A stretch of DNA of 64,000 nucleotides from Sphaerisporangium rubeum (GTDB taxonomy: Bacteria > Actinomycetota > Actinomycetes > Streptosporangiales > Streptosporangiaceae), in contig NZ_JACHIU010000001.1 in the NCBI RefSeq assembly GCF_014207705.1, positions 4,766,501-4,830,500 on the forward strand, given 5' to 3'. Of this stretch, positions 1 to 9,248 are shown piece by piece. A program made the position numbers and the translations under genes. Each line of letters begins with the position of its first letter. Positions within the stretch are counted from its first letter, which is position 1. Below the pieces are notes generated by a model. It was not told the DNA's origin. It did not search any database and saw only the letters and a program-made list of their open reading frames with translations.

Positions 1-222
1 GGGGCCGTCAAGATCGTCGCTCAGAAGGACGGCCCGGTTTTGGGGGTCCACATGGTGGGCAAGCGCATGGGCGAGCTCGTCACCGAGGGCCAGCTGATCT
101 ACAACTGGGAGGCGCTGCCGACCGAGGTGGCCCAGCTCATCCACGCTCACCCGACCCAGTCCGAAGCCGTCGGCGAGGCGATGCTCGCGCTGGCCGGCAA
201 GCCGCTGCACGTCCACAACTGA
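1..222 (+). CDS. lpdA: Dihydrolipoyl dehydrogenase, C-terminal end (partial)
   Basis: This is the last 73 codons of a flavoprotein disulfide reductase, open at the window edge in frame 1. The segment carries the dimerisation-domain signature of lipoamide dehydrogenase: GVHMVG, then a helix ending in [15 protein letters not shown], where His and the following Pro-Thr-x-Ser-Glu are the conserved interface/active-site base region. The enzyme (E3) reoxidises dihydrolipoamide on E2 subunits with NAD+. The E2 gene follows 31 bp downstream on the same strand, so the two are probably one operon. The FAD and NAD domains lie outside the window. Confidence 0.9.
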   Translation, partial: GAVKIVAQKDGPVLGVHMVGKRMGELVTEGQLIYNWEALPTEVAQLIHAHPTQSEAVGEAMLALAGKPLHVHN

Positions 223-253
223 AGCCCTCACAAGGAAGCGCGAGAGAACTATC

Positions 254-1711
254 ATGCCGGTTTCCGTAACCATGCCCCAGCTCGGCGAGAGCGTGACCGA
301 GGGCACCGTCACCCGCTGGCTGAAGAAGGAAGGCGACCAGGTCGAGACCGACGAGCCGTTGCTCGAGGTCTCCACCGACAAGGTCGACACCGAGATCCCC
401 TCGCCGTCCAGCGGAGTGCTCACCAAGATCGTCGTCGCGGAGGACGAGACGGTCGAGGTGGGTTCCGAGCTCGCCGTCATCGACGGTGAGGGCGGCGGCG
501 CCGCACCGGCCGAGCCCAAGGCCGAGCAGGAGGCAGAGCCCGAGCCCGAGCCGGAACCCGAGCCCGAGCAGCCGAAGGCCGCGCAGGCTCCCGCCTCCTC
601 GATCCCGCAGCCTCCCGCTCCGCAGCAGCAGCCCGCGCCGCAGCCTCAGCAGCAGGTGCAGCAGCAGCAGGCGCCGGCCCCGCAGGCACAGGCTCCCGCC
701 CCGGCGGCGCAGTCCACAGGTGAGAGCCCGTACGTCACGCCGCTGGTGCGCAAGCTCGCCGGCGAGCACGGCGTGGACCTCGACTCGCTGGAGGGCACCG
801 GCGTCGGCGGCCGCATCCGCAAGCAGGACGTGCTGGAGGCCGCCAGGCAGCAGCGCGAGCGTGCCGCCGCGCAGGCACAGGCGGCCCAGGCCGCCCCGGC
901 CCCGGCTCCGGCTCCGCAGGCGCAGGCTCCGGCCGCCGCGCCGCAGGCGGCTGCTCCGGCTCCCGAGCCGGTGCAGGCGGACACCACGCTGCGCGGCCGT
1001 ACCGAGAAGATGTCGCGCATGCGGCAGACCATCGCCAAGCGCACCATGGAGTCGCTGCAGTCCTCGGCGCAGCTCACCACGGTCGTCGAGGCCGACGTCA
1101 CCAAGATCGCGCGGCTGCGCGACCGGGTCAAGGCGGACTTCCAGCGCCGTGAGGGTGTGAAGCTCACCTTCATGCCGTTCTTCGCGCTGGCCACCGTCGA
1201 GGCGCTCAAGCAGCACCCCAAGCTCAACGCGGTGATCAACAGCGAGACCAACGAGGTCACCTACTTCGACCACGAGCACCTGGCGTTCGCGGTCGACGCC
1301 GAGCGCGGCCTCGCGTCCGCGGTGATCAAGGACGCCGGCGACCTCAACCTCGCCGGCCTGGCCCGTAAGATCACCGACCTCGCCGAGCGCACCCGCACCA
1401 ACAAGGTGAGCCCGGACGAGCTGTCCGGCGGCACGTTCACGCTGACCAACACCGGCAGCCGCGGCGCGCTGTTCGACACGCCGATCATCAACCAGCCGCA
1501 GGTGGCGATCCTCGGCACCGGCTCGGTCGTCAAGCGTCCCGTGGTGCTCGACACCCCCGAGGGCGAGGTCATCGCCGTCCGGTCCATGGTCTACCTGGCC
1601 CTGACCTACGACCACCGCCTGGTGGACGGCGCCGACGCCGCGCGCTTCCTCACGACGGTCAAGCGCCGCCTTGAGGACGGCCGCTTCGAAAGCCAGCTCG
1701 GCCTGGGCTGA
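254..1711 (+). CDS. sucB: 2-oxoacid dehydrogenase E2, dihydrolipoyl acyltransferase (SucB/DlaT type)
   Basis: The 485-residue acyltransferase core of a pyruvate/2-oxoglutarate dehydrogenase complex. Visible in order: one lipoyl domain (residues 1-77) with the lipoylated lysine in DKVDTE (Lys43), a long Glu/Pro/Gln/Ala linker (80-155), a peripheral-subunit-binding domain (158-195, [12 protein letters not shown] to GGRIRK), a second Ala/Pro linker, and the catalytic domain with the terminal YDHRLVDG motif (His454, Asp458). Only one lipoyl domain is present, whereas many actinobacterial E2 proteins have two or three. The ATG follows an AAGGAAG-like ribosome site. Together with the E3 end upstream and lipB/lipA downstream it forms a lipoate-dependent metabolism block. 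Whether the substrate is acetyl or succinyl cannot be told from motifs. Confidence 0.92.
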   Translation: MPVSVTMPQLGESVTEGTVTRWLKKEGDQVETDEPLLEVSTDKVDTEIPSPSSGVLTKIVVAEDETVEVGSELAVIDGEGGGAAPAEPKAEQEAEPEPEPEPEPEQPKAAQAPASSIPQPPAPQQQPAPQPQQQVQQQQAPAPQAQAPAPAAQSTGESPYVTPLVRKLAGEHGVDLDSLEGTGVGGRIRKQDVLEAARQQRERAAAQAQAAQAAPAPAPAPQAQAPAAAPQAAAPAPEPVQADTTLRGRTEKMSRMRQTIAKRTMESLQSSAQLTTVVEADVTKIARLRDRVKADFQRREGVKLTFMPFFALATVEALKQHPKLNAVINSETNEVTYFDHEHLAFAVDAERGLASAVIKDAGDLNLAGLARKITDLAERTRTNKVSPDELSGGTFTLTNTGSRGALFDTPIINQPQVAILGTGSVVKRPVVLDTPEGEVIAVRSMVYLALTYDHRLVDGADAARFLTTVKRRLEDGRFESQLGLG

Positions 1712-1727
1712 TTCTTCAGGCCACCGC

Positions 1728-1760
1728 ACGGCCGGACCGGGATCTTCCCGGTCCGGCCGT
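1728..1760 (+). terminator. Strong hairpin terminator after sucB, followed by a second hairpin
   Basis: A perfect 15-bp stem (1728-1742 with 1746-1760) closes on a 3-nt TCT loop, 17 bp after the sucB stop. There is no U-tract, as is usual in high-GC actinomycetes. A second 11-bp palindrome with a 1-nt centre lies at 1765-1787 (GTACGGGGTGC/GCACCCCGTAC). Together they probably end lpdA-sucB transcription. Confidence 0.7.
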
Positions 1761-1883
1761 CGTCGTACGGGGTGCGGCACCCCGTACCGGTCGCCGTCGC
1801 GGGGATGCGACGTCCCGTGCCGGCCGTCGCCGTACGGCGGGCCGACACACCGTGCCGGTCGCCGCCGCGCCGCGTCACCGGCA

Positions 1884-1889
1884 TAGGGT
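1884..1889 (+). promoter_or_regulatory. -10 box (TAGGGT) for a leaderless transcript
   Basis: TAGGGT lies exactly 7 nt before the ATG at 1897, and no Shine-Dalgarno sequence precedes that ATG. This spacing puts the transcript start on or next to the start codon. The same TANNNT-7nt-start layout recurs at several genes in the window. I see no clear -35 box. Confidence 0.55.
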
Positions 1890-1896
1890 GATCGGT

Positions 1897-2886
1897 ATGA
1901 GCGTCGTCGTCACGGGATCGTCAGGGCTTATCGGCACGGCCCTGGTTCGCGCGTTGCGTGACCGGGGACATTCCGTCGTCAGACTGGTGCGCAGGCCGCC
2001 GGCGGGGGCGGACGAGGCGTTCTGGGACCCCCGGGAGGGGGTGCTCGACCCCGGCCTGCTCGAAGGGGCCGAGGCGGTGGTGCATCTCGCGGGTGCGGGG
2101 ATCGCCGACCGCCGGTGGACCGACGCCTACCGGCGTGAGCTGCTGGCCAGCAGGGTCGACTCGACGCGCCTGATCGCCACCACCGTCGCCGGTCTCGGCC
2201 GGCCGCCGCGCGTGCTGCTGTCCGCCTCCGCCATGGGGATCTACGGCGACACCGGCGACCGCGCCGTCGACGAGTCGGCCAAGCTCCCCGTGGGGCCGTC
2301 CACCGAGCCCGGCACGTCCCCCGCGGCCACCGCGGGTGCGGCACCCGCGCCGCCGGCCGAGCCGTCCCCGCAGGCCCCGGGCCTGTGGCTCGCCGGTCTC
2401 GCCGCGGCCTGGGAGGCCGAGACGGTCCCCGCGGCCGAGGCGGGGGTGCGGGTCGTGCTGCTGCGCACCGGTCATGTGCTCACCCGTGACGGCGGCTTCC
2501 TCGGCAAGCAACTCCCGCTGTTCCGGCTGGGGCTCGGCGCGCCGCTCGGCTCGGGACGGCAGTACACCTCGTGGATCACCATGGAGGACTGGCTCGGCGC
2601 CGTGGAGTTCCTGCTGGCGGGGTCCGCGGCCGGCGCGGCCGGACCGGTGAACCTGACCGCGCCGAACCCCGTGACCAACGCCGAGTTCACCAAGGCGCTC
2701 GGCCGCGCGCTCGGCCGTCCCACCCTGCCGGTGGCCGTGCCGCCGTTCGTGCTGCGTGCCGCACTCGGGGCACTGGCGGACGAAGGAGTGCTCATCGGCC
2801 AGCGTGTGCTGCCGGCTCGTCTGCTGGAGATGGGTTACCGGTTCCGGCATCCCCACGTCGACGAGGCACTGGCCGCCATACTCTAG
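1897..2886 (+). CDS. TIGR01777-family NAD(P)-binding epimerase-like protein
   Basis: A 329-residue extended-SDR protein. It opens with a Rossmann nucleotide-binding motif (MSVVVTGSSGLIGTALVRALRDRGH, residues 1-25; glycine pattern TGSSGLIG). A conserved VVHLAGAGIADRRW block follows, then LLSASAMGIYG. The C-terminal part (NLTAPNPVTNAEFTKALG, about residues 248-265) is the DUF1731 domain that marks this family. Family members are predicted NAD-dependent epimerases/dehydratases; their substrate is unknown. A Pro/Ala-rich insert sits at about residues 130-160. The ATG at 1897 was chosen over an upstream GTG because the Rossmann strand starts there and a leaderless -10 box is in place. It is probably transcribed alone. 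Confidence 0.85.
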   Translation: MSVVVTGSSGLIGTALVRALRDRGHSVVRLVRRPPAGADEAFWDPREGVLDPGLLEGAEAVVHLAGAGIADRRWTDAYRRELLASRVDSTRLIATTVAGLGRPPRVLLSASAMGIYGDTGDRAVDESAKLPVGPSTEPGTSPAATAGAAPAPPAEPSPQAPGLWLAGLAAAWEAETVPAAEAGVRVVLLRTGHVLTRDGGFLGKQLPLFRLGLGAPLGSGRQYTSWITMEDWLGAVEFLLAGSAAGAAGPVNLTAPNPVTNAEFTKALGRALGRPTLPVAVPPFVLRAALGALADEGVLIGQRVLPARLLEMGYRFRHPHVDEALAAIL

Positions 2887-2963
2887 TGTGCCGTTCCGGA
2901 AACGGGAGGCCCGATGATCCATGGGGGGGCTTCTCGCCTCACCATGCGGCGTCAGGAGAGATC

Positions 2964-3701
2964 ATGCGACGGTCCGGTCAGTCCCACATCCTCGCCATCG
3001 GCGGCGGCTCGTTCCGCCAGACCCGCCGCCTGGGGGTGATCGAGGCGTCCGGGCTGCTGCGTTACGCCATCGACCTCACCGGCCAGGACCGGCCGAAGCT
3101 CGGCCTGGTCGCCACCGCCACCGGTGACGACGCGCCGTGGCTGCTGAAGATGTACGGCGCGTTCCGTTCCTGGGACGTCGAGGTCAGCCACCTGAGCGTC
3201 TTCCCCATGCCGAACGTCGACGATCCCCGTGAGTGGATCCTCGACCAGGACGTCATCTACGTCAGCGGCGGCAGCGTCGCCAACCTCGCGGCCCTGTGGC
3301 GGCTGCACGGGCTCGACGAGGCGTTCGAGGAGGCCTGGCGCAGCGGTGTGGTGCTGTCGGGCCAGAGCGCCGGCGCGTTGTGCTGGCACGTCGGCGGCAA
3401 CACCGACTCCTTCGGGCCGGAGCTTCGGGTGTGGGCCGAGGGCCTCGGGCTGCTGCCGTTCTCGTGCGGCGTCCACTACAACTCCGAGCCGCAGCGACGT
3501 CCGCTGCTGCAGGAGTCGATCGCCTCAGGCGAGCTGCCCGAGGGGTACGCCGCCGACGAAGGCGTCGCCCTGCACTACGTCGGCACCGAGTTCATCCAGG
3601 CCGTCACGGTCGACCCCGCCGGCTCCGCCTACCGCCTGGAGCGCGACGGGGAGGGACGCGTCAAGGAGTTCAGGGTGGAGCCTCGCCTGCTGACGCCGTG
3701 A
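2964..3701 (+). CDS. Peptidase E, S51 family serine dipeptidase
   Basis: A 245-residue protein with the class-I-glutaminase-like fold of the S51 peptidases. The nucleophile elbow reads GQSAGA with Ser135. ILAIGGGSF near the N-terminus and YVSGGSVANL (about 99-108) are also typical. Characterised relatives (Salmonella PepE) cut Asp-Xaa dipeptides, and cyanophycinase is related, but length and motifs fit the PepE branch better. The ATG at 2964 has a good CAGGAGAG ribosome site 4 nt upstream. The open frame extends much further upstream, but only as antisense and intergenic readthrough. It stands alone between the epimerase and lipB, both on the same strand. Probably cytoplasmic. Confidence 0.85.
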   Translation: MRRSGQSHILAIGGGSFRQTRRLGVIEASGLLRYAIDLTGQDRPKLGLVATATGDDAPWLLKMYGAFRSWDVEVSHLSVFPMPNVDDPREWILDQDVIYVSGGSVANLAALWRLHGLDEAFEEAWRSGVVLSGQSAGALCWHVGGNTDSFGPELRVWAEGLGLLPFSCGVHYNSEPQRRPLLQESIASGELPEGYAADEGVALHYVGTEFIQAVTVDPAGSAYRLERDGEGRVKEFRVEPRLLTP

Positions 3702-3709
3702 CCTCGCGT

Positions 3710-3715
3710 TAGGCT
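3710..3715 (+). promoter_or_regulatory. -10 box (TAGGCT) for leaderless lipB
   Basis: TAGGCT lies 7 nt before the GTG of lipB at 3723, and no ribosome-binding site precedes the start. It is placed in the short gap after the peptidase E stop, which suggests that lipB has its own promoter. Confidence 0.55.
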
Positions 3716-3722
3716 GACCCCC

Positions 3723-4442
3723 GTGAGCGAGCGCGGGAACCAGGGGACCACCACAGGCGTCGGACGGCTGGCGCTGGTCCGGCTCGGCGTCGACGTCCCG
3801 TACGAGCAGGCGTGGGAGCTCCAGCGCGACGTCCACGCACGCCGGGTGGCGGGAGCCGTCCCCGACACCTGCCTGCTGCTGGAGCACGCACCGGTGTACA
3901 CCGCCGGCAAGCGCACCCGTCCCGAGGAGCGGCCGGCCGACGGCACGCCGGTGATCGACGTGGACCGCGGTGGCAAGATCACCTGGCACGGCCCCGGACA
4001 GCTCGTCGGATATCCCGTCGTGCGGCTCACCACCGCGCTCGACGTCGTGGCGTACGTCCGGCTGCTGGAGGAGGCGCTGATCAAGGTGAGCGCCGACTTC
4101 GGGGTGACGTCCGGCAGGGTCGAGGGCCGCAGCGGCGTGTGGGTGGCGGGAAACCCCGCGCACGGGCTGCCGGACCGCGCGCTCGCCGCCATCGGCATCA
4201 GGGTGTCCGGTGGTGTCACCATGCACGGCTTCGCGCTCAACTGCGTCAACGACCCCGGCTGGTTCAACCGCATCATCCCGTGCGGCATCCCCGACGCCGG
4301 CGTCACGTCGCTGTCGGCCGAGACCGGCCGGCGCATCACGGTCGACGAGGTGCTGCCGTTCGCCGAGAAGCGGCTCGCCGAGGCGCTCGGCGCGGAAGCG
4401 GTCGACATCCAGGAGGAGGACCTGCTGTCGGGCCGGTTCTGA
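3723..4442 (+). CDS. lipB: Octanoyltransferase LipB, with the catalytic lysine apparently missing
   Basis: A 239-residue member of the LipB family, which moves octanoate from acyl carrier protein to lipoyl domains. The family signatures are clear: AGKRTRPEE, the [16 protein letters not shown] block (residues 83-98), MHGFALNC (168-174), and the catalytic cysteine in IIPCGI (Cys187). The known Cys/Lys dyad needs a lysine just before the [IL]xx[IL]G[IL]R strand (KICSLGLR in E. coli). Here that stretch reads RALAAIGIR, so the expected lysine is Ala153. The DNA (cgc gcg ctc gcc) is unambiguous in this window. The rest of the gene is intact. It precedes lipA by 63 bp. It may use another base, be weakly active, or have a sequence error. 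Confidence 0.88.
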   Translation: MSERGNQGTTTGVGRLALVRLGVDVPYEQAWELQRDVHARRVAGAVPDTCLLLEHAPVYTAGKRTRPEERPADGTPVIDVDRGGKITWHGPGQLVGYPVVRLTTALDVVAYVRLLEEALIKVSADFGVTSGRVEGRSGVWVAGNPAHGLPDRALAAIGIRVSGGVTMHGFALNCVNDPGWFNRIIPCGIPDAGVTSLSAETGRRITVDEVLPFAEKRLAEALGAEAVDIQEEDLLSGRF

Positions 4443-4492
4443 CCTCGGTGCGCGCGCGGCAGGGCCGGTCATCACAGCCGTTCGCGCGGACG

Positions 4493-4498
4493 TAAGCT
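4493..4498 (+). promoter_or_regulatory. -10 box (TAAGCT) for leaderless lipA
   Basis: TAAGCT lies 7 nt before the lipA GTG at 4506, again without a ribosome-binding site. The layout is the same as at lipB, so lipA may be transcribed independently as a leaderless message. Confidence 0.5.
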
Positions 4499-4505
4499 GG
4501 ACGGC

Positions 4506-5435
4506 GTGACAGTTGCTCCTGAAGGCCGCAAGCTCCTCCGCCTGGAGGTGCGCAACAGCCAGACCCCCATCGAGCGCAAGCCCCCGTGGATCAAGACACG
4601 TCTGCACAACGGCCCGACCTTCAACGAGATCAGATCCCTCGTCAAGGACCAGGGCCTGCACACCGTGTGCCAGGAGGCCGGCTGTCCCAACATCTCCGAG
4701 TGCTGGGAGGACCGCGAGGCGACGTTCCTCATCGGCGGCGACCAGTGCACGCGGCGGTGCGACTTCTGCCAGATCGACACCGGCAAGCCCGCCGAGTACG
4801 ACACCGACGAGCCGCGCCGTGTCGCCGAGTCCGTCCAGCAGATGGGCCTGCGGTACGCCACGGTCACCGGCGTGGCCCGCGACGACCTCCCCGACGGCGG
4901 CGCCTGGCTGTACGCCGAGACCGCGCGCCGCATCCACGCCGCCGTCCCCGGCTGTGGTGTGGAGCTGCTCGTCCCCGACTTCAACGGCAGGCGCGACCAG
5001 CTGGAGGAGGTCTTCTCCAGCCGTCCCGAGGTGTTCGCGCACAACATCGAGACGGTGCCGCGCATCTTCAAGAGCATCAGGCCCGCGTTCCGGTACGACC
5101 GCTCGCTCGCGGTGATCACGATGGCGAACGAGGCGGGCCTCGTCACCAAGTCCAACCTCATCCTCGGCATGGGCGAGGAACCCGAGGAGATCTCGCAGGC
5201 CATGCGTGACCTGAGGGAAGCCGGCTGCGACCTCCTCACCATCACCCAGTACCTGCGCCCCACCCCGCGCCACCACCCGGTGTCCCGCTGGGTCAAGCCC
5301 GACGAGTTCGTCGCCTTCCAGGCCGAGGCCGAGTCCCTCGGCTTCGCCGGCGTGATGTCCGGCCCGCTGGTCCGCTCGTCGTACCGCGCCGGCGGCCTCT
5401 ACAAGCAGGCCATCGAGGCCCGCCAGACCACCTGA
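4506..5435 (+). CDS. lipA: Lipoyl synthase LipA (radical SAM)
   Basis: A 309-residue radical-SAM enzyme that inserts two sulfurs into the octanoyl chain on E2 and GcvH proteins. Both iron-sulfur sites are complete. The auxiliary cluster motif CX4CX5C is Cys55, Cys60 and Cys66 ([12 protein letters not shown]). The SAM cluster motif CX3CX2C is Cys81, Cys85 and Cys88 (CTRRCDFC). The C-terminus has the conserved RSSYRAG serine that binds the auxiliary cluster. The GTG start is supported by the in-place -10 box. It follows lipB and supplies the lipoyl group needed by SucB upstream. Confidence 0.96.
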   Translation: MTVAPEGRKLLRLEVRNSQTPIERKPPWIKTRLHNGPTFNEIRSLVKDQGLHTVCQEAGCPNISECWEDREATFLIGGDQCTRRCDFCQIDTGKPAEYDTDEPRRVAESVQQMGLRYATVTGVARDDLPDGGAWLYAETARRIHAAVPGCGVELLVPDFNGRRDQLEEVFSSRPEVFAHNIETVPRIFKSIRPAFRYDRSLAVITMANEAGLVTKSNLILGMGEEPEEISQAMRDLREAGCDLLTITQYLRPTPRHHPVSRWVKPDEFVAFQAEAESLGFAGVMSGPLVRSSYRAGGLYKQAIEARQTT

Positions 5436-5443
5436 CCCCGACC

Positions 5444-5466
5444 GGCCCCCGCGGTCGCCGGGGGCC
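5444..5466 (+). terminator. Hairpin terminator after lipA
   Basis: An 8-bp GC-only stem (GGCCCCCG at 5444-5451 pairing with CGGGGGCC at 5459-5466) with a 7-nt loop starts 9 bp after the lipA stop. There is no U-tract. Probably an intrinsic terminator of actinobacterial type. Confidence 0.5.
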
Positions 5467-5595
5467 CCACCGGCCAGGACCACCTGACATCACCGCCTCC
5501 GCGCCGGTGCGGCGGGACGTTCTACGGTGAAGTCGGTGCCGTCGTACGGCGGGTGGGCGGTCCATTCCCCGGCTGGGGATTTGTATCCTTTACCC

Positions 5596-6279
5596 ATGGC
5601 GAACAAGCCCGCAGACCCCGAGCGTCCGGGTCGCATCAAGCAGCTCCGGATGGTCGCGCAGATCGTCCAGAAGGCCAACCCCAAAGGCATGCCGATCGTT
5701 TACGCGTCGGCAGCCGGCACGGTGGTCCTTTTCGTGGTGCTCGGTCTGGTCACCGGGTACGTCTGGCAGCTGATCCTTCTTGGGATCATGGTCGCCATCA
5801 CCGTGGGACTGGTGGTGTTCTCGCAGCTCGCGCAGAAGGCGCAGTACTCGATGCTGACGGGCCAGCCAGGCGCCGCGGCGGCGGTCCTGCAGGGCATGCG
5901 GGGCAACTGGCAGGTGACGCCGGCGGTGGCGGTCACCCGTGACCAGGATGTCGTGCACCGGGTGGTGGGGTTCCCCGGCATCGTGCTGGTGTCGGAAGGG
6001 CCTGCGTCGCGGGTGCAGCGCATGCTGGTGGCCGAGAAGAAGCGGGTGCAGCGGGTCGCGATCGACGTGCCGGTGTACGACGTGCAGTGCGGCGACGGCG
6101 AGGGTCAGATCCCGCTGAACAAGTTGCAGCGTCACCTCATGAAGCTCCCCCGCATGATCAAGAAGCAGGCCGTGTCCGAGGTGAACTACCGCCTGCGGGC
6201 CCTGCCGCAGACCGTGCCGATGCCGAAGGGTCCCATGCCGAAGGGCTCGCGCATGCCCCGCGGCGGCAAGATGCGCTGA
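5596..6279 (+). CDS. DUF4191 family membrane protein
   Basis: A 227-residue protein of unknown function found next to lipA in many actinobacteria. A short basic N-terminus leads to two adjacent membrane segments (about residues 36-58 and 60-80, from IVYASAAGTVV to VGLVVFSQLA). A soluble C-terminal domain follows (LQGMRGNWQVTPAVAV, VGFPGIVLVSEGP), then a Lys/Arg/Pro/Met-rich tail with repeated PMPKG. The ATG was chosen over an upstream in-frame start because a TATCCT -10 box lies 6 nt before it and the hydrophobic region fits. It overlaps the next gene by one base (TGATG), so the two are probably translated together. Confidence 0.8.
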   Translation: MANKPADPERPGRIKQLRMVAQIVQKANPKGMPIVYASAAGTVVLFVVLGLVTGYVWQLILLGIMVAITVGLVVFSQLAQKAQYSMLTGQPGAAAAVLQGMRGNWQVTPAVAVTRDQDVVHRVVGFPGIVLVSEGPASRVQRMLVAEKKRVQRVAIDVPVYDVQCGDGEGQIPLNKLQRHLMKLPRMIKKQAVSEVNYRLRALPQTVPMPKGPMPKGSRMPRGGKMR

Positions 6280-7076
6280 TGTCCCACCCCGCCAGGCACA
6301 CCGTGCCAGGCGACGCTTCCGCGCGGGCCAACCGCGGCTGGTGGGACGCCGCCGCCGACGAGTACCAGGCCGAGCACGGCGGTTTCCTGCGTGACGCCGG
6401 TTTCGTCTGGTGCCCTGAGGGCCTCGACGAGGCCGACGCGCGGCTGCTCGGCGACGTCGCCGGCAGGCGGGTACTGGAGGTCGGCTCCGGCGCGGCCCAA
6501 TGTTCGCGCTGGCTGGCGTCCGAGGGGGCTCAGGTCGTCGCGTTCGACCTGTCGTTCCGGCAGCTGCGGCACTCGGCGCGCATCGACGACGCGCTCGGCT
6601 GCCACGTCCCCGTCGTGCAGGCCGACGCCGGCCGGCTTCCCTTCGCCGACGCGTCCTTCGACCTGGCCTGCTCCGCCTACGGAGCCCTGCCGTTCATCGC
6701 CGACGCCGGATCGGTGCTGTCCGAGGTCGTCCGCGTGCTCCGTCTCGGCGGCCGTTTCGTCTTCTCGGTCAGTCACCCCATCCGGTGGGCCTTCCCCGAC
6801 GACCCCGGCGAACACGGTCTCACCGCCGACCGCTCCTACTTCGACCGCTCCCCCTACGTCGAGGAGGACGAAATCGGCGTCCCCACGTACGTCGAACACC
6901 ACCGCACGATCGCCGACTGGGTCTCCGCCATCGTCACCTCCGGCCTGACCCTGACCGCCGTGACCGAACCGGAATGGCCCCCCGGCCACACCCGCACCTG
7001 GGGCGGCTGGAGCCCCCTGCGAGGCCACCACCTCCCCGGCACGGCCATCTTCACCTGCGAACGTCTCCCCGGCTGA
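6279..7076 (+). CDS. Class I SAM-dependent methyltransferase
   Basis: A 265-residue methyltransferase of the Methyltransf_11/UbiE type. Motif I is [17 protein letters not shown] (about residues 66-82) with the glycine-rich SAM loop, followed by an acidic residue after the second strand (VVAFDLS). [17 protein letters not shown] is motif II and [13 protein letters not shown] is post-II. The substrate is unknown. Proteins of this type next to DUF4191 are common in actinobacteria but uncharacterised. The start codon overlaps the DUF4191 stop (TGATG). A longer frame upstream exists but would run through DUF4191 in another frame. Confidence 0.82.
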   Translation: MSHPARHTVPGDASARANRGWWDAAADEYQAEHGGFLRDAGFVWCPEGLDEADARLLGDVAGRRVLEVGSGAAQCSRWLASEGAQVVAFDLSFRQLRHSARIDDALGCHVPVVQADAGRLPFADASFDLACSAYGALPFIADAGSVLSEVVRVLRLGGRFVFSVSHPIRWAFPDDPGEHGLTADRSYFDRSPYVEEDEIGVPTYVEHHRTIADWVSAIVTSGLTLTAVTEPEWPPGHTRTWGGWSPLRGHHLPGTAIFTCERLPG

Positions 7077-7189
7077 CCCCCGCCATCCGGCGCCGGCTTC
7101 ACCGCACCACATCCCGCCGTCCCGGCGCCGATCGACCCCGCGGCAACGGCTGCGGGAAAGGAATCGGGGGGTGGCCGGACGGACGGAGG

Positions 7190-7648
7190 TTATTTGAGGA
7201 CGACCACGGTGCCGGCGGCGCGGTCGTGGAGGCCTCGGTTGTCTCGGTCCCAGATGAGGGCGGGGATGGCGAGGCAGAGGAGGAGGGTTCTTATGAGGAT
7301 GGATTTCAGGGAAGGCCGGTGGCCGGTAACGGTGATGATTTTGATGCGGAAGAGGAGCATGCCGAGAGTTGTGCCGGTGGTGCCGGCGAGAATGATGTAT
7401 TCCAGAGCGAAAACGAGAAGGCCGATCCACGGGGAACGGCTGGGGTCGGCGCCGAGAATGCCGCGGCCGATGGCCCATGTGCAGATGAGCCAGTCGATGA
7501 TGACGGCGCCTATGCGGCGTGCGAAGCCGGAGACCGAGCCGGGGCCCGTGGCGGGGAGGCCGAGTCGTTCACCTGGACGACCCAGGTCGGCGCCTGCGGC
7601 ACGGACGCCGCCGAGCCAGGTCTGAGTCCATCTCGGCTGCCTGTTCAT
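7190..7648 (-). CDS. RDD family membrane protein
   Basis: A 152-residue integral membrane protein. The Arg-Asp-Asp style core appears as [14 protein letters not shown] (about residues 42-55), the first membrane segment with Arg and Asp. Two more segments follow: [21 protein letters not shown] and [19 protein letters not shown]. The C-terminal [16 protein letters not shown] is the usual RDD family end. The role is unknown; some relatives are proposed ion or antiport proteins. It lies divergently upstream of glnA, a neighbourhood often seen for RDD genes in actinobacteria. Confidence 0.85.
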   Translation of the reverse strand: MNRQPRWTQTWLGGVRAAGADLGRPGERLGLPATGPGSVSGFARRIGAVIIDWLICTWAIGRGILGADPSRSPWIGLLVFALEYIILAGTTGTTLGMLLFRIKIITVTGHRPSLKSILIRTLLLCLAIPALIWDRDNRGLHDRAAGTVVVLK

Positions 7649-7705
7649 GCAGGTAAGATACCGTCTAGGTACCTTGGTGCGTCCTGTAACCCTCCCCCCG
7701 TCTGG

Positions 7706-7743
7706 TTAACGTCCGCGAAACAAACGAGACATGGGACCGAAAC
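7706..7743 (+). promoter_or_regulatory. GlnR-type operator upstream of glnA (11-bp-phased boxes)
   Basis: The actinobacterial GlnR consensus is gTnAC-n6-GaAAC. TTAAC (7706-7710), GAAAC (7717-7721), GACAT (7728-7732) and GAAAC (7739-7743) start at exact 11-bp steps, which gives two a/b box pairs. The array ends 49 bp before the glnA ATG. A weaker GTAAC lies at 7686-7690, out of phase. This fits nitrogen control of glnA by a GlnR orthologue encoded elsewhere. Confidence 0.7.
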
Positions 7744-7792
7744 GGCACAGGCCTACGTTCGAGTCTGCAAGTTCGTGCCCCTGGGAGGTTGG

Positions 7793-9217
7793 ATGTTCAG
7801 CTCCGCCGACGACGTCCTGAAGTTCATCAGGGACGAAGGGGTGCAGTTCGTCGACGTCAGGTTTACCGACCTGCCGGGCACGACGCACCACTTCACTTTC
7901 CCCACCGAGAACTTCGGCGCCAGCGTATTCACCGACGGTCTGATGTTCGACGGCTCGTCGATCCGTGGTTTCCAGGCCATTCATGAGTCGGACATGCTGC
8001 TGCTGCCCGACCCGTCGACGGCCGTGCTGGATCCGTTCCGCGACCACAAGACCCTCATCATCAACTTCTTCGTCCACGACCCGCTGACGGGTGAGGCCTA
8101 CAGTCGCGACCCGCGCAACGTCGCCCGCAAGGCCGAGGACTACCTCAAGGGCACCGGGATCGCGGACACCGTGTTCTTCGGCCCCGAGGCCGAGTTCTAC
8201 ATCTTCGACGATGTGCGTTTCGCCAGCAGCCAGAGCGAGAGCTTCTACCACATCGACTCGATCGAGGGTGCCTGGAACACCGGCAAGGCCCAGGAGGGTG
8301 GCAACCTCGGGTACAAGCCGCGGTACAAGGGCGGCTACTTCCCGGTGCCGCCGATGGACCACTTCACCGACCTGCGTTCGGAGATGGTCCGCAAGCTGAT
8401 CGAGGCCGGCATCGAGACCGAGATGCAGCACCACGAGGTCGGCACGGCCGGTCAGGCCGAGATCGACTTCCGGTTCGGCACGCTGCTCAAGACCGCCGAC
8501 AACCTGATGCTGTACAAGTACATCATCAAGAACACCGCGGTCCACGCCGGTCGCACCGTCACGTTCATGCCGAAGCCGATCTTCGGTGACAACGGCTCCG
8601 GCATGCACTGCCACCAGTCCCTGTGGAAGGACGGCGAGCCGCTGTTCTACGACGAGGTCGGCTACGCGGGCCTGTCGGACATGGCGCGGCACTACATCGG
8701 CGGACTGCTCAAGCACGCGCCGGCCATCCTCGCCTTCACCAACCCGACGGTGAACTCCTACCACCGCCTGGTGCCGGGCTACGAGGCCCCGGTGAACCTG
8801 GTCTACTCCCAGCGCAACCGCTCGGCCTGCATCCGCATCCCGATCACCGGGTCCAACCCGAAGGCCAAGCGCATCGAGTTCCGGGTGCCCGACCCGTCGT
8901 GCAACCCGTACTTCGCGTTCTCCGCGCAGCTCATGGCGGGCCTCGACGGCATCCGCAACAAGATCGAGCCCCCGCAGCCGGTCGACAAGGACCTCTACGA
9001 GCTTCCCCCCGAGGAGGCCGGCCAGGTCCCGCAGGTCCCCGGCTCCCTCCCCGAGGTGCTCAACGCGCTCGAGGCCGACCACGAGTTCCTCCTCGAAGGC
9101 GGCGTCTTCACGCCGGACCTCATCGAGACCTGGATCTCCTACAAGCGCGAGTTCGAGATCGACCCGATCCGCCTGCGTCCGCACCCGCACGAGTTCGAGC
9201 TGTACTACGACGTGTGA
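7793..9217 (+). CDS. glnA: Glutamine synthetase type I (GSI-beta), GlnA
   Basis: A 474-residue ammonia-assimilating enzyme (glutamate + NH3 + ATP to glutamine). All GSI signatures are present: the N-terminal [14 protein letters not shown] and [10 protein letters not shown], the metal/ATP signature [21 protein letters not shown], and NRSACIRIP. The adenylylation tyrosine is present as DLYELPPEE (Tyr402). This is the site used by the GlnE protein encoded at 14439-17426, so the enzyme should be under covalent control. The ATG has a GGGAGG ribosome site. A GlnR-like operator lies upstream. It is transcribed alone, divergent from the RDD gene. Confidence 0.97.
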   Translation: MFSSADDVLKFIRDEGVQFVDVRFTDLPGTTHHFTFPTENFGASVFTDGLMFDGSSIRGFQAIHESDMLLLPDPSTAVLDPFRDHKTLIINFFVHDPLTGEAYSRDPRNVARKAEDYLKGTGIADTVFFGPEAEFYIFDDVRFASSQSESFYHIDSIEGAWNTGKAQEGGNLGYKPRYKGGYFPVPPMDHFTDLRSEMVRKLIEAGIETEMQHHEVGTAGQAEIDFRFGTLLKTADNLMLYKYIIKNTAVHAGRTVTFMPKPIFGDNGSGMHCHQSLWKDGEPLFYDEVGYAGLSDMARHYIGGLLKHAPAILAFTNPTVNSYHRLVPGYEAPVNLVYSQRNRSACIRIPITGSNPKAKRIEFRVPDPSCNPYFAFSAQLMAGLDGIRNKIEPPQPVDKDLYELPPEEAGQVPQVPGSLPEVLNALEADHEFLLEGGVFTPDLIETWISYKREFEIDPIRLRPHPHEFELYYDV

Positions 9218-9248
9218 TCCGCTGAACCGTTGACCTGGCCGGGAAGCC

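Noticed and set aside
137-1780. Long minus-strand open frame opposite sucB (547 codons)
   Set aside because: It is a shadow of sucB. It has Arg/Leu/Gly bias and no family motif, while the plus strand has clear lipoyl, binding and catalytic domains.
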